DNA from: Zychaea mexicana
Taxonomy: Eukaryota > Mucoromycota > Mucoromycetes > Mucorales > Lichtheimiaceae
DNA: 64,000 bases
Direction: 5' to 3'
Assembly: GCF_025766255.1 (NCBI RefSeq)
Contig: NW_026516690.1
Location: 310,001-374,000, forward strand
Below are positions 26,913 to 38,798 of the stretch, piece after piece. The translations under genes and the position numbers were made by a program. Numbering within the stretch: position 1 is the first letter of the stretch; every line of letters begins with the position of its first letter. The notes under the pieces are model-generated. The model worked only from the letters and a program-made list of their open reading frames with translations. It ran no database searches and was not told the DNA's origin.

Positions 26913-28345
26913 CTGTAAATTTAACTGGCTAGGTCACTACGGGTACCGCCCGACTGCCCATACTGGCGGTGGAGCGCTATCTTAAATGGGACTTGTTTTA
27001 TATGAGGCGCCTAATTAGGGCTTTTAGGTTACACAAAACAGAAAAAAATACGTATTACGAGCTGGTATGTTACGCCGATGGGTCTCGCTCTTTCTTTACA
27101 GAATCGTACGCGCACGGCATGGATCGCCTAGCTCATCATATACAGCTGACTCACTCCTCCAAACGACACTTTTTTCAACGAATCTCACAAAAAAACAAGA
27201 AGCATGGCAGAAGCGAGAATCGAGCTTTGCTGATACGGAAGCAGCTTCCAAAACCACAAAGACGAAAGCTCAGAAATCTCATTCCAAAATTATGCAGACA
27301 TTAGCTACTCCGACACCTTATTCTAACTGTTTTAGCTGGCTGGGTGCAAAGGTGACGATAAGGCGTGTTTTTTCGAGGGGAGAAGTTAGTGTGTTGTCAT
27401 ACAGGAGAACTTGTCAAAACGAATGTCGAATACTTTGTTCGTTTTAAATTTGATGGGACAGGGTAAGTAGTTTCATCATATACAACACTGTCACACAATT
27501 TCTCTAATGATACGATCCTTTGTTGAGAGAGCTCCCTCTAGATGGTGTTGTTGGCAACGATCCTTGAGTGTTTTCCAGTAAAGGAAATGGGTTCTCCGCC
27601 GCTCGATGATGTGTTGTTGCTGTTGGAAGGATCTTATACGATAAAAAGTTAGCGTACGAATGATGGGATGCCAACACCATTGTGGTTTTTAAATTCGCTC
27701 ATAAAATAGCTGCTTCTCTCCCTGCTTTTATTGTGTGGTAGCTTCTCTGTGCGTCCTTGATCCATCCTGCCTTCTCTGATTCTCTTCTTATTCATTGGCA
27801 TTCACCTATCCGTACCAGAAACAAAAGCCTTCAATTTTATATACACAATAACATCAGCCCCTATAAACGTACCTGATAAACCATTGGTTGCCAGATTGCT
27901 TATGGTTATATACAATTGCTAGTTTTTGCTACTTTATGGGTGTCGAATGTCGTCGTTTTTGAGTAATAATCATTAGGAACGGGCTCCATCAATGATGCGC
28001 TTGTAGCCGAATGCAATTTAATCAGCTGTTATAAGGCGGGGTGACATAGGAAAAATAAAGAGAAGGATAGTATATTTTTTTTAGAGTTCTTATCAGTATT
28101 TGCCAGAACCCATTCACAGAACTACAATTCGATATATAATGATAATTCGATATAGTGATGGGACTTAGGTCTCATTGCTTGTGACACTATAGCGAGCGGC
28201 CACTATAAAAAGAAACCAATTTTAGGGCGCCATGTTGTAGCGATGTTGGAAAGAATTCATCAGTGCAAGCATTTGGTTCTAAGTTGATTGTGTGAATTTG
28301 CTTTTAGTATATGATGTGCTACCGCCACCTTGATGCTTTATAGAA

Positions 28346-30369
28346 TTAAAAAACCCTTACAGCCATGGATGATTTATAACTGTCGCTGAAAAACATAACT
28401 GAATCCGAGACTGGCCAAATTCCACCTGCTGCCATAGCAATTTTCACGCAAAGCGTGTGTGCTCTATCAACCCGCTTGTCAAAGAGCGAATGGACGGCTG
28501 ATGTGCGGTCTAGATGGGGCGACCCAGGCGGTATGTTTAGGTCAAGCACGGCAAGCTTCCGTATACTTGCTAAATCTTCTATCCATGTACTTGTTATGCA
28601 ACGGATGTTATGTAATCGCAAGTGCTCCAAGTTGGAGTTTCGCATTCCAGTGACTAGCATGTTCAATCCTTTTCTAGTAAGCTGCTTGGCATTGGTAATA
28701 TTCAGCCGCTTAAGTTTCTGATAGGTTGATATAGCCGTTAAATGATCGTCCGTAATCATTCCAGGTGTTAAAGCATTCTTCGTCGTGATGATGGCGAAAT
28801 GCTCAAGAGATGTAGTGCTTTTAAACAGCTCGGAAAACCCACGGGGCGTTACCAGACAGCCGTCGTCTTGGATACAAAGCGAACGTAGATATCGGCGATT
28901 TCCTAGCTCAGTGAATACAGTATCATCCATAGTATGTGGCGTTGCGGGTAACGACACGGATTCCAGTAATGGACAGGACCGTACGATAATACACATAAAC
29001 TCGCCCGACTTGATGGTGGTATCAGTAGAAGAACCGATGGTTGTCAGTGACCCCTGGACCATTGTTGTTACAAAGGTCAACTTTAGAGTTTTCAAAGATG
29101 GCAAGCCGTTAAACGGGAATCGATGTGGGCAGGCGTTGAATGATGTGACAACTGCTTCATAAGGTATATCGAGCGACACCAGTGTTTTGCATCCCATCCG
29201 AAAAAGCGTAGCAACTCGATCGATTTCATTGAGACATAAGACTTGTTGTTGTTGCTGTTGCTGTTGTGAGGGCGCAGTGGGAGTAATATAGGGTATATGG
29301 TAAGAAAGGTGCTGTAAAAATGTTGCTGCTGATAATCCTGACGTGATTGGGTTTGGTGCTTTTGCAGTAAAAAATTCTCTTTTATATATTGCTGACATGT
29401 CGATTGTATTCAATTGCACGTCATTGCTGCTGCTCAGACGCAGTAGGTGATCCAGAAGAGAGACTCTGCTTTCCGCGTCGTCATACATCATATGGCTCTG
29501 ATCCAACGATAACGACCTGAGATTAGGGCAATGTTCGAGAAGGCGCATCAAATCAATCGCTGTGATGCGATTGGTGACAAGGCCGAGTTCAACAAGTTTC
29601 AATGGTTTGTTATTCTTGAGGCGTAAACGCGACAACACTGTTATTGCTGATCTCGATGATGACCCATTCGACCTTGTTACGGCGGTGGTATCCTTCAGTT
29701 GAAGTCGCGAAAGCTGGGTACATTCGCTCAATATATATGACAGTGCGTCAATGGATAGTCCTCCACAATCGTCCATATCGAGACATAAGGTGCGAATAGT
29801 GTCTCTGCAGGATTGTATCAGGTTGCACAACAAGTCATGTGTTATTGTGCATGGCCAGTGCAGAGCTTAAAGTAAATTAATTCGTGAACAATGAAAGATA
29901 TTCCCACCTGTAATCATCTTTTCATACCTAGTGATTCGAGCCATCGCCACCTTATACCACCAAAGAAATTCAAAGTAAAATCTTTTGGCATTGACTGCTG
30001 CTGCTCTTGATGATGCTGATATTCAATAAAATTGCAGGTGGTAGCAGGAGGTGCAGCACCATATCTTTCAAAAAAATCTACGTGAAGCGTTCGAGTAAAG
30101 TCTGCAGCAAGTTTGACGGCCATTTTGCTCCGACAAAACGCATTCATCGTTGTATAGCTGGTTAACGCAAGCTTCTCCCACAGAAGATGTGCTTCGACTA
30201 TATAATCATACCAGTGCTTGCAAATGACAAGGCAGGTTAGCCGATCCTTTATGGAGAGCAGCGCAAAAATTTCGGTAATGATCTCAGTAGGCAGAGTTGC
30301 CATAAATTTGCTATTACTGCGTTCAAGGCCACTTGCTTCTTCAATGTGGAAATGTTTTGTATCATTCAT
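28346..30369 (-). CDS. F-box / leucine-rich-repeat protein (paralogue B)
   Basis: Second F-box/LRR gene. Two exons (30369-29928, 29865-28346) with a 62-nt intron at the same place as in paralogue A; 653 residues. The F-box (about residues 24-66) reads LPTEIITEIFALL with ICKHWYDYI. The LRR region has RTLCLDMDDCG, CTQLSRLQLKD, CPNLRSLSLDQS, YLRSLCIQDDG, LKRLNITNAKQL and LEHLRLHNI, ending FDKRVDRAHTLCV. A glutamine run (Q9) sits in the middle. The shared architecture, intron position and closing segment show a duplication, but the proteins have diverged well beyond recent copies. Probable role: SCF substrate receptor; target unknown. Confidence 0.85.
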
Positions 30370-30767
30370 TGCCGGTATAAAATGGAAATAAAACAGAAAG
30401 AGGCAGATGGCTTAACTCAACTTTAGCAAGAACAACTGTGGTTCTTACATTTCTTTGTGACTTTCGGGCGACCTTTTTTGGAAGGCACTGACTCTCGTTC
30501 CTTTTAGGCGAGAGGTATTAACTTTTTTTCTCAAGCACAGAAGCGGATTGAGACATGAAATACAATGACTGTGTAAAATCTTCCAACTGCTATGCAACAT
30601 GCGTGTCCACTAGGGTAATTATTTATTCCCACCAAGGCTACGCCATAAACTATCGTAAAATCAATACCACGACTTCTCTAACCTTACAATTGACATAGTA
30701 GAAAAAAGACAAATCAAATCATCAGTAAGTTCTCACGTACAAAATAAACAGGTTTGCTCGTCATATT
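30370..30767. other. Short intergenic region
   Basis: About 400 bases between the F-box gene B start and the stop of the next minus-strand gene. No coding or RNA feature seen. The last part should carry the polyadenylation region of the upstream gene. Confidence 0.4.
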
Positions 30768-32355
30768 TTAATCAGTAGTATTGTCGTAGAATCTATATTG
30801 TAATCTAGTTTGACATTTCCAGCGAAGATCTCTACCGCTATACGCTAGAACATGTGAGCCGCTATTTTTGGAAATGAAATATCCTTTTGTAAGATAATTC
30901 CTGCTGCCTCGGTCTACGTGCGTAATAAGATGGTCGTTCTCGTGGCGGACGTAAACATAACCAGGCACATTGATGGTTCTTTCGCACCCGGGACCTTTAT
31001 TGAGATAGAAATTTGCGGCTAAACCTTCGTACTTGCTTACAGGTGTCTGTCAATATGTTGCGAATGATGCGGGTTAATATATTATATCAAACCAAGATGG
31101 AGAAGAGGTGAAGGATCGAAGAGTTAAGCAATAGTATCAAGGTGATGGCGTACTAAATACATCTGTATCAGGGGACCATTAAAAATGTATTTACGTACCA
31201 TCACTTGAGTTTGCGCATCACCGTCTACTACTATGTTGATGAGATTATAAGGCTGCTGGCTGTTATTCCGATCTATATCCCCGACAACTGTGGAACTTCC
31301 TCGTAAGACACCAGCAGCAAGGTTCTTTGTGAATTTTACACCAGGCATATATATTTGCCCATCGAGAACAGCAGCATTCAATTCGTTGACTTTGATACCC
31401 TTTTTAAAAAAAACATGTTATAGATTAAAAAAGAGGTTTCAAGAACGACTATCATACGCGAAATTGTACTGTACTGGTTTATTATTACGAATCTTCACAC
31501 TTACCGAGAGCTTCACGCTTCCACGTCCGATCAAGGCAAAAAGCTTGTTAAAGCCAAGTGAATTAGCATGAACACGACCTTCTTTCAAAAATATTGAGAT
31601 ATGTTCCAATATGAGATGGGAGTCCTCTGGTAGCAGAACTTGCAGATGGTACGCCTTGGATGCACTGTTGACGTTGTAATAGTTCTTTTCAACATCTAGC
31701 CAAACAGGACCATGCTTGATGTGAACATTGAGCCGTCCATGTAAGCAGTTCATTTGGAAGATATCAACTGGGTAGTCATCGTCGCCATTATTATACTTGA
31801 TTTCTTGCTGTTGCTCCCGCAGGTAAAGACCCACCGCCCCTGATTGTTGTGGTGCCGTCACTGGTTCTTTTTGATCTGCATTTTGCTTGTGGTCCAGAAA
31901 GTCGACGGTAAGGTCAATATCATCATCAGCGGTTATCGATAGCCTGCGAAAATAGTGCGCAGAAAAGGAAGCACTCGCTGTCAAGAAATCCGCCGTAGTA
32001 TCATAAGTAATTCTTGGCTGCAGTTTGTTGCCTGATGGAGTAGTAGTAGTAGTAGCCGCAGCTGTTTGTGTAGCAGTAACCGATGACATGCCGAAAAATA
32101 CGTCATGGTCGGGGATACTGTTGCCACAGTTATCTGTAAATGAAACAGGAGCATAACACGGACCGAGTAGTTCTGCAAAACCAATTGTAACGTACTACGT
32201 GTTAATCCTAAGCCTGCATAACAGTGAAAGACATCGGATCGATTTACACCATACCTTCTCCGTAATTTGTGGCTAAAAGTCTGATTGAGTAATCCAGTTG
32301 ATTCAACGACTCTACTTCTGGAAAGCCTCTTGGGTAAGTCAGATGGGAGGGCCAT
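30768..32355 (-). CDS. Conserved-looking fungal protein of unknown function
   Basis: Four exons (32355-32250, 32172-31505, 31399-31199, 31046-30768) give 417 residues. No transmembrane helix or signal peptide. The N-terminus is basic (LPKRLSRSRV, KLRRRYG). The middle and C-terminal parts alternate short beta-like segments with glycines (LHGRLNVHIKHGPVWLDVEKN, cut here by wording only as a beta-rich stretch; SSTVVGDIDRNNS; LITHVDRGSRNYLTKGYF). This resembles the repeated strands of DUF4097-type or beta-helix 'adhesin' proteins seen in Mucoromycota. I do not recognise a catalytic motif. The third exon uses a weak acceptor after a poly-A stretch. The product is probably cytosolic; function not assigned. 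Confidence 0.7.
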
Positions 32356-32559
32356 TTGCCACAAATGTCGGGGTAGTAATCAGGAAAGGATTTTGGGATC
32401 TTAATTGTTTAAGTTTTGTCATGTCAGCTATATGTAAAGAGTAAGGGCGGGCCATTACTTGAATTGCTGTTGCCTTACACAATTATACAATGCAAAGCAT
32501 AGTACTATAATAAGGGAAAGCTTCTCACAGAAACTGAAGTGTATGCCTGTAAACCGTGC

Positions 32560-32778
32560 TCAATGGTAATTAATAATCAAGTAGAGCGGCTGCATTTGCA
32601 ATTGGGTGCCAAACGTACGTGGGCGAGTATCCTTGGGAATTCTATTTTCAGCAGAACCGCTAAAACCGTCCCCTGATGAACTCTCGCTGTTGGATGAAGG
32701 AGTGTCTTTGATTTCTCCACAGTAATTGATATCGTTCTTGATTGTCCCAGGGCTGGGACCCTTTGTTTTCTTGTCCAT
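32560..32778 (-). CDS. Possible small 72-residue protein
   Basis: Single-exon frame MDKKTKGPSPGTIKND... ending in LYLIINYH. It is hydrophilic, with a Ser/Gly-rich centre (SSNSESSSGDGFSGS). The sequence ahead of the ATG is strongly pyrimidine-rich on the coding strand, as fungal leaders often are. The same frame stays open upstream to about 33018, but that part reads like a hydrophobic artefact. No family is recognised. It could be a genuine small gene or chance. Confidence 0.3.
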   Translation of the reverse strand: MDKKTKGPSPGTIKNDINYCGEIKDTPSSNSESSSGDGFSGSAENRIPKDTRPRTFGTQLQMQPLYLIINYH

Positions 32779-35354
32779 AAGAGTCGAATAAGAAGCAAAC
32801 GAAAGTAGCAAACGAAAGAAGACAAGAAAAAAAGTGCTCAGCAGCTTTATTGTACTGAAGCTGAAAGAAGTAGTACATGCGTTACTCAATGACTGGAAGT
32901 TTAAGCTTTGTGCGGCCCTGCTGTTCATGAACTTCCAATTTATGTGGCGCGGGGTTGCACCTCTTTTCGCGCTTTTTGGATCCTGGCGCAGCACACAATG
33001 GCTTTTTCCTACATCCAAGCCATTCTCCCTCCCATACCCAATTCTCTAAACCATCCTCTATCAACGATGTATTCTTGGACCGTTGCAACACCCTCGAGCT
33101 TATCGTTTGGTCGGGTGAAATAGACGGTCTGGTAGACAGACCTTGAGAATGGTACACTCGCTTCTCTTTTGACATGATTCATCATGCTTTGCGTTCCTAT
33201 TGGACACTTTTCTTCATGACATTTGCATCACCGATCTCTCCTGTCACCTATATCCAGCGTATCACAGGGATTCTTGTTTGGGATATGACGAGGGCATTGT
33301 TTCTCTCCATTCATTTCAACTCTATTACTGTTATCTCTTCTACACACAGATCACTCATCACTATCTGTCAGGAAGATCTTTACACATCCTCCCTCATAAC
33401 CCCCTTTAACATTCTCCCCATAATACCTTTTGTATAAAGAAAATAAAAACAACAACAAAAGAGTACAGTATATGAAATAGATGTCCCCGTCCTTTATTCC
33501 TATTCAAGTTCCCTTTTTTTTCCATTCCCTGTTATATTAACGCATACTATTTACATGAAGTTCGAGAATGTTTTGTTTTGCCTTTCGTAATCCTCAACCA
33601 CCGCGCGCTCAATTTAAACGCTTGGCCGCCACTAAATATTTGCTAGTTTGTAGTCACAATTCGTTCTAGGAATGAATTATAAACTTTACATGTTATAGAC
33701 TAAGCGCTGCGTTTTCTACGTTCGCATGGCATACGAGTTGCATGGTTTATGTGTGAATTGGAACGGCGTTTAGTATATACTTTTTATCAATAACAGACCC
33801 AAAAAGTAACTATTTTGATGCAGAGGTTATATATAAAGAGCAAGTTCAACTCTATCCAATATGTACGTTCCTGCTATTCATATGCCACCTTATCTAGCCA
33901 ATGGCACCTGTGTATGTGTGTATTTGTCTGAGAGATAAGCTATTTTATCCTTTTGGCGTACATATAGAATCAAAATACGATGACTGTTTAGAAAAGAGTT
34001 GTATTACGATAACAACCGCTCTCCTTTCGTTTTTTAAATATGTCTAATGGGAGCGATTTTTTTCTTATTTGTCAATTGTTGTAATGGTACATATGCGTTG
34101 CGATAAACGAAGCATGTTGCTGCAATTTATCCTCCCCTTCCCCGTGACTATAAGCTCGAACAAGACCGTTTTTGTCCTTTTCTTGGTCCGGATGTCAGAT
34201 ATAAAAAGATTCATCAATGCATCTTATCACTGCCGCTTCTCTCTTTTGTATAAATGGGCAAACATCCCAACGTAACACTTCGCCCTCATCAAACGGTATC
34301 AATTCTTTAAATCGTTGATTTGCTGCTTTTCTCGCAATGGGCAAAAGACACCAGATCTATCTTCCCGACAATCGTATATACAGTTGCAGCACTTGTCATT
34401 CTCATTTACTCTCACACAGTTCTGTGGTCTCGAGAGCTTTTCAAGGCAGGGTAAATAAATGAAAGAAACAACAATTTCGTTTGGAGAAGCTGATATCCCC
34501 TCCCTCTTGATGTGATTGTCTTATTAGCACGGATCTGCATATCTTGTTGGCCACGTTGTTAATGTAGCGATAGGCGTAAAGGAGGAGCGAATGTTATTGA
34601 CTGGAATGCATACCGTTGCTGACATATCATGCAGCGTCTGCGGAACAAGGATCGGCTGGAAGTATTTGCATGCATTGGAAGAAAGCCAAAAGTACAAAGA
34701 GAGCAAATACATTGTTGAGAAGGCAAAGATTGCCAAAGAAGTGATATGGGATAGTTGATGCGGTATTACCCTACCACACGTCTTTCCCAACTTTTGTTAT
34801 TAGAATTCTGATAATTATATTACTATTATGTTTCTTGCTATTCCCGGAATATAAAACACTAATATCATAAGAAAAGCTACAGTCCGGCATGATGTTGGTG
34901 ATCTAGCCGTGCCGATCGATTGTATTATGGACCGGTCATGATAACCTTGTGTCATATTCCTTGTACCTGTTCATGTCAATGTCACTCTTTTACCATTTCT
35001 CAACGATATCCATATAAGGAACGTCTATATATTTTAGATGATAGGTATTGCACGCTTCATTTAGATAATGCCTCGTGACTGATACAGGTTTCATTACCAC
35101 GCTTCTCACTACAAAAGAATTGTCCGTGCGATGATCGCTGGCATCTGTCGCAGGCAGCACCTCTTTGTCTGTACTGCGCCACGGTGCGGACATACTGTGC
35201 AGAAAAGTCGGAAGGCGGAGGAACGGGTGTTTGCATTGCCCGGTTCCGAGGGTTTTGTCCAATGCCTTATATAATTCTCATGGGACACAAGAATCAAAAC
35301 GAAGATAGTGTTGTCTCTATCTCAAACTACCACCACCCATACAACTTAAAAACA
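32779..35354. other. 2.6-kb region with no recognisable gene
   Basis: Read on both strands; only short frames of unlikely composition. On the minus strand 34790-34524 is open for 88 codons with a hydrophobic stretch ([18 protein letters not shown]) but begins with TTG and has no clear ATG or splice context. The last 170 bases upstream of the acyltransferase ATG remain open in its frame but look like a leader. Confidence 0.4.
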
Positions 35355-36818
35355 ATGCCTTCTGAAACTACTATTATACACCCTACAAACAAGCACAATC
35401 GCCCCTTTCCAACAACAGCCATCCCTTTGCATGGATTGGATCTTTTTGGCGCCCCCATTCAAATTCTGAATCATCGCTTCTTTCAACCACCAACAACGAA
35501 CTCCTTTGCCGACGTTGTTGGAAACCTAAAGTCAAGTCTTGCCGAAGCACTCGAGCTATACCCACCCGTGAATGGAACCTTGAAAAAGGACAGAGAGAAA
35601 AACGTATATATCGCCATGGACGATGCCCATCGTCCAGGTACGCCGTTTACTGTCGAGACTAAAGACGCACCCTTCACCACCGATTCCGAGGATCTTTCTC
35701 CTCGAGCTGGTTTGGTGTTGCCTCCAGGGTCTACAACCTTGGCGGTAAAAGTGACACAGGTACATTAAAATGACAAACTTGGATACTTGGTGTGTGTGTG
35801 CCATTAGGTGTGTCAAAGAAAAAACGCAAAAACTCACGCTTCACAACGATTAAATCATTATAACAAGTTTTCATGTGGCACCGTTGTTATTGCTTCGTCG
35901 TTGCACCATCTTGTTGCTGATTTACGCGGCTTTCTCAATTTTCTTGAAGTATGGGCACAGCTTGCTCGAGGCGAACCTGTGGACTTTACAAGGATTCCAG
36001 ATGACTGGACCCACACACCCGGTCGATTCTTTACACGTCTGGATCACGAACCAGTCGCTCCTCCACCCTTTACCGTCCTCCCTACACCGGCAACCAGAGC
36101 ATACGCGTACCTGACGCAACCTTCGGAAGCGACAAGGTGGAAGATCAGCCAAAGTGAAATGGAACAGCTAAAGAAGGATTTCTCTCCTGCCTGCAAGGAC
36201 GCATGGATTTCTTCAGGTGACGCGCTCGCCTCGCTTATCTCGGGTGCCATCACACGTGCGCGCGCACGTGCAGATGTGCAGAGGTTGGAAGGACGAAGCA
36301 GTGAAGAGACGCAATCCGAGAGCGTTGCCATGGCAGCCGATGGTCGTGACCGTGCACCACACGGAAACATGGCGGGTGGACACTATTTCGGAAACTTTAA
36401 CCATCTGTGGAGTGCAACCCTCGCTCGCGCCGATCTGCTTACCGCGACACCCAAGGCTGGATCCCGTGTTGCTCTTGCCATTCGAAACGAGCTCAAGGTG
36501 CAACTTTCACCCGATGCCATTGCTAACAGGGTCGCGTTATTTGAGAACACGAACCCTCGCAAACGTATCACTTGGACTGCAGACGTCATTTTGTCCAATT
36601 GGTGCCGATTTGATCTGCAAGGCGCTTCGTTTGATATGGGATGGGGAAAGCCTTTCAAGGCGACACCTGGCGCTGGCGCTGTTTTTCCACCTGGATATTC
36701 GTTAATGACACACGATAAGGCATCAGGAATTTTCAATGTGTTAATAACAGTGGAGGTGGAGGGCGGCGCTGCGTTGAAGGCGGATCCTTTACTGAACAAA
36801 TATGCAGAACTACAATAG
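35355..36818 (+). CDS. BAHD-type acyltransferase (HXXXD family)
   Basis: Probably transfers an acyl group from acyl-CoA to an alcohol or amine; the substrate is unknown. Two exons (35355-35759, 35868-36818) encode 451 residues, the usual size. The catalytic HXXXD motif reads HHLVAD, right after the single intron. The structural DFGWG motif near the C-terminus is present as DMGWGKP. The N-terminal segment (LHGLDLFGAPIQ, ELYPPVNGTLKKD) follows the family pattern. The frame is open upstream to 35184, but the ATG at 35355 (AAACAATGCC) precedes the first conserved residues and has good context. Coding sequence is more GC-rich than the surroundings. An 18-bp perfect palindrome lies inside (36253-36270). 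Confidence 0.88.
36253..36270. repeat. 18-bp perfect palindrome inside the acyltransferase coding region
   Basis: CACGTGCGCGCGCACGTG reads identically on both strands and encodes an Arg-Ala-Arg-Ala segment. It contains two CACGTG E-boxes. Most simply it is a by-product of alternating Arg/Ala codons. Confidence 0.6.
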
Positions 36819-37235
36819 AACAGTTGCTTCATATCTTGTAAATAAACGGTGCTTACTCATGTTTTTGATCGTGTAGGAATACATCAAGGAATAACTGATT
36901 ATTTCACAGATGCTCCTCTTTCAATTACCAAAGATATACTGTACTTTTACTTTCGACAAGTTTGTAACGCGTTGAACTACTTATAAAAAGCTACTTTGTC
37001 AAACAGTGTATTAGCCAGTTTATTATGCTATATTTATTAATAAAGTTGTAATATTTGGTAAGAGAGCCTTTTTCGGTAAGTTTTGGTTGATCCAAGTGTG
37101 GAGAAATAGTCCGTCGTCACACAAGATGTAGCCTAGTAGAAAGTTTTTTTTGGGTACTCTTGAGTGTGCGTTTTATCCTTTTCTTCCTTTTTCTCCAATT
37201 TATTATCCTTGTAAATACATTTAAAAAGGCAGTAT
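36819..37235. other. Short intergenic region
   Basis: About 420 AT-rich bases between two plus-strand genes. Should contain the polyadenylation site of the acyltransferase and the promoter of the next gene; nothing specific recognised. Confidence 0.4.
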
Positions 37236-38464
37236 ATGCACTTGAAAATGACTTCAAGCTCATCGTCAATTACATCGACAGTCCGGTGCAGTAATAGCAG
37301 CAATATGAATGTTGCAGAAGAACAACAAGAGATGAGGAGCAATGAATGTAACAACAACAGTGCTGTTGATGAACAAACCATCCATAATAACCACAACGAC
37401 ACAACAACAGTAGCAGCATCGATAGCAAACACACATCGGCAGCCAAGCACGCAGGCGATCTACCCAGACCAGCACATTGAAGATATCGACGTCGAAGCAT
37501 TATCAATTCGAGAAGCGACAAAAGTAGAAACAAAAAGCAACAACAGCATCATTACCACCGACGACGACAACGACACCAAACCAAAGACTGCCGCTAATAA
37601 TAACAGCACGGTAGATCGGATATTCGCCCATCCACTTTTTCCAATACTGTTATTAGTGGCTGCGGGTTCAGCAGTTTCATTTCAATCAGGTGAGTTATAT
37701 ATAACTTTCTTTTGGGTGGAATCCAAGATCACCATTCACTACCACCCATTGAGCGTACCTTTTGATTTGTGTGTAATGATATGGGAAAAGTATAATCCGG
37801 TCTTTATTTTTTTGATTCACACGTTATCAAATTAGGAATGAATGCTGCAATGAGAGCTACTGCTGGACGCGCCTTTTCATCAGTGACCAACTTTACAACG
37901 GGATCGCTTGCATGTTTGCTACTCTTTGCACTAGACCTTTTAATCCTTCGTACACGTCCTCCACGCTCTAGTACTATCAAAGGTTAGCCAGAATCTCAAT
38001 GGGTGTTGTGAAAAGTTGAGGACAATCTCTCACTTTTGTGTACTCCTTCAAACAACTTGTTGCTATATAGACGCGCCATGGTACGCATGGATGGGTACGT
38101 TTCAAAAAGACGACGACGACGGGACCCAAACGTGGAAAGATAAAAACAACCCTAACTAATAATACCAGTGATGGTCTAGGCGGTGTGTTAGGAACTTACT
38201 ACATCCTTGTAAATATCTTTCTTGTGCCCGTTCATGGAGCTGGAACCGTGCTCAGTATCTTTGTCTGCTCACAGGTGAACAAAACCATAGTTATCATAAA
38301 AAAGCTATACGTAACTGATATTAAATAATATAAAAAAGGTGATCTCGGCATGCATCATGGACCATTTTGGCTTGACGGGCATCAAAAAACGGCGCTATTC
38401 GATATGGAGAATGCTGGCGTCGTTAGGGTTGATCGGATGTGTTGCTGTGATCACCTTGTTTTAA
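37236..38464 (+). CDS. DMT-superfamily membrane protein, YdcZ (DUF606) family
   Basis: Integral membrane protein, probably a small-molecule exporter, of a family known mainly from bacteria and fungi. Five exons (37236-37689, 37836-37982, 38071-38094, 38180-38274, 38339-38464) give 281 residues; exon 3 is only 24 nt. About 130 N-terminal residues are hydrophilic and Asn/Thr-rich. The membrane part carries the YdcZ signatures SFQSGMNAAM, SSVTNFTTGSLACLLL, PWYAWMGGVLG and VPVHGAGTVLSIFVCSQ. It makes about five helices, i.e. one half of the ten-helix proteins. A second ATG at 37248 (GAAAATGACT) has the better context, and translation may start there. The family assignment rests on the GMNAA and PWYxWMGG motifs falling correctly across three introns. 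Confidence 0.82.
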
Positions 38465-38798
38465 TAGTCTGGCTTCTATATAAAAAGGGTTATTCGGGAA
38501 GGGGGGGGTGAGGAACGACCCAGTTGGGTAATCGAGAATCTTCCATTAAAAGTACTCGGAATCTCAAATCGCGATAATGTACGACGTTGAAGTAACTCCC
38601 CGCCTTTCTTATCAGGTCATGCTTTCTGCCTCCCCTTCTTTTCTCTTTTACCCCTGAATCGTAATCTCCAATAGCCATAATCCCCCGTTTCTTACCCCAC
38701 CACACACACACCCTGGATCCTTTAACGCAGCATATCCGACCTTTCGTCATCACTCGATTAAAAAAAAACAAATGAGGGGCTGTTAAAAAACGAATTTG
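38465..38798. other. Convergent 3' intergenic region
   Basis: 334 bases between two convergent stop codons. No coding feature; should hold both polyadenylation regions. Includes a run of nine G at about 38500. Confidence 0.4.

Larger units (their letters stand above)
26550..28345. other. 1.8-kb region upstream of the transposase-like gene
   Basis: Contains the iterons and TATA-like element described separately. On the plus strand 26969-27304 is open for 111 codons with ordinary composition, but it resembles nothing I know and overlaps another open frame (27067-27447). Neither is called. From 27450 to 28345 I see only AT-rich sequence. Confidence 0.35.

Noticed and set aside
21936..26942. A 9-bp inverted match (CCGTAGTGA at 21936-21944 and its complement at 26934-26942) flanking the transposase-like gene, tested as terminal inverted repeats.
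   Set aside because: One shared 9-mer between two windows of about 500 bases is expected by chance. The neighbouring bases align only loosely, and no target-site duplication was found.
26969..27447. Two overlapping plus-strand frames upstream of the transposase-like gene, considered as a second element-encoded protein.
   Set aside because: They overlap in different phases, and neither has a recognisable domain or a convincing splice structure.
36253..36270. Palindrome with two CACGTG E-boxes considered as a regulatory site.
   Set aside because: It lies in the middle of a conserved-length coding exon and is explained by alternating Arg/Ala codons.
37266..37533. Leu/Cys-rich minus-strand frames resembling membrane or metallothionein-like peptides.
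   Set aside because: They are antisense to the Asn/Thr/Ser-rich N-terminus of the YdcZ-like protein.
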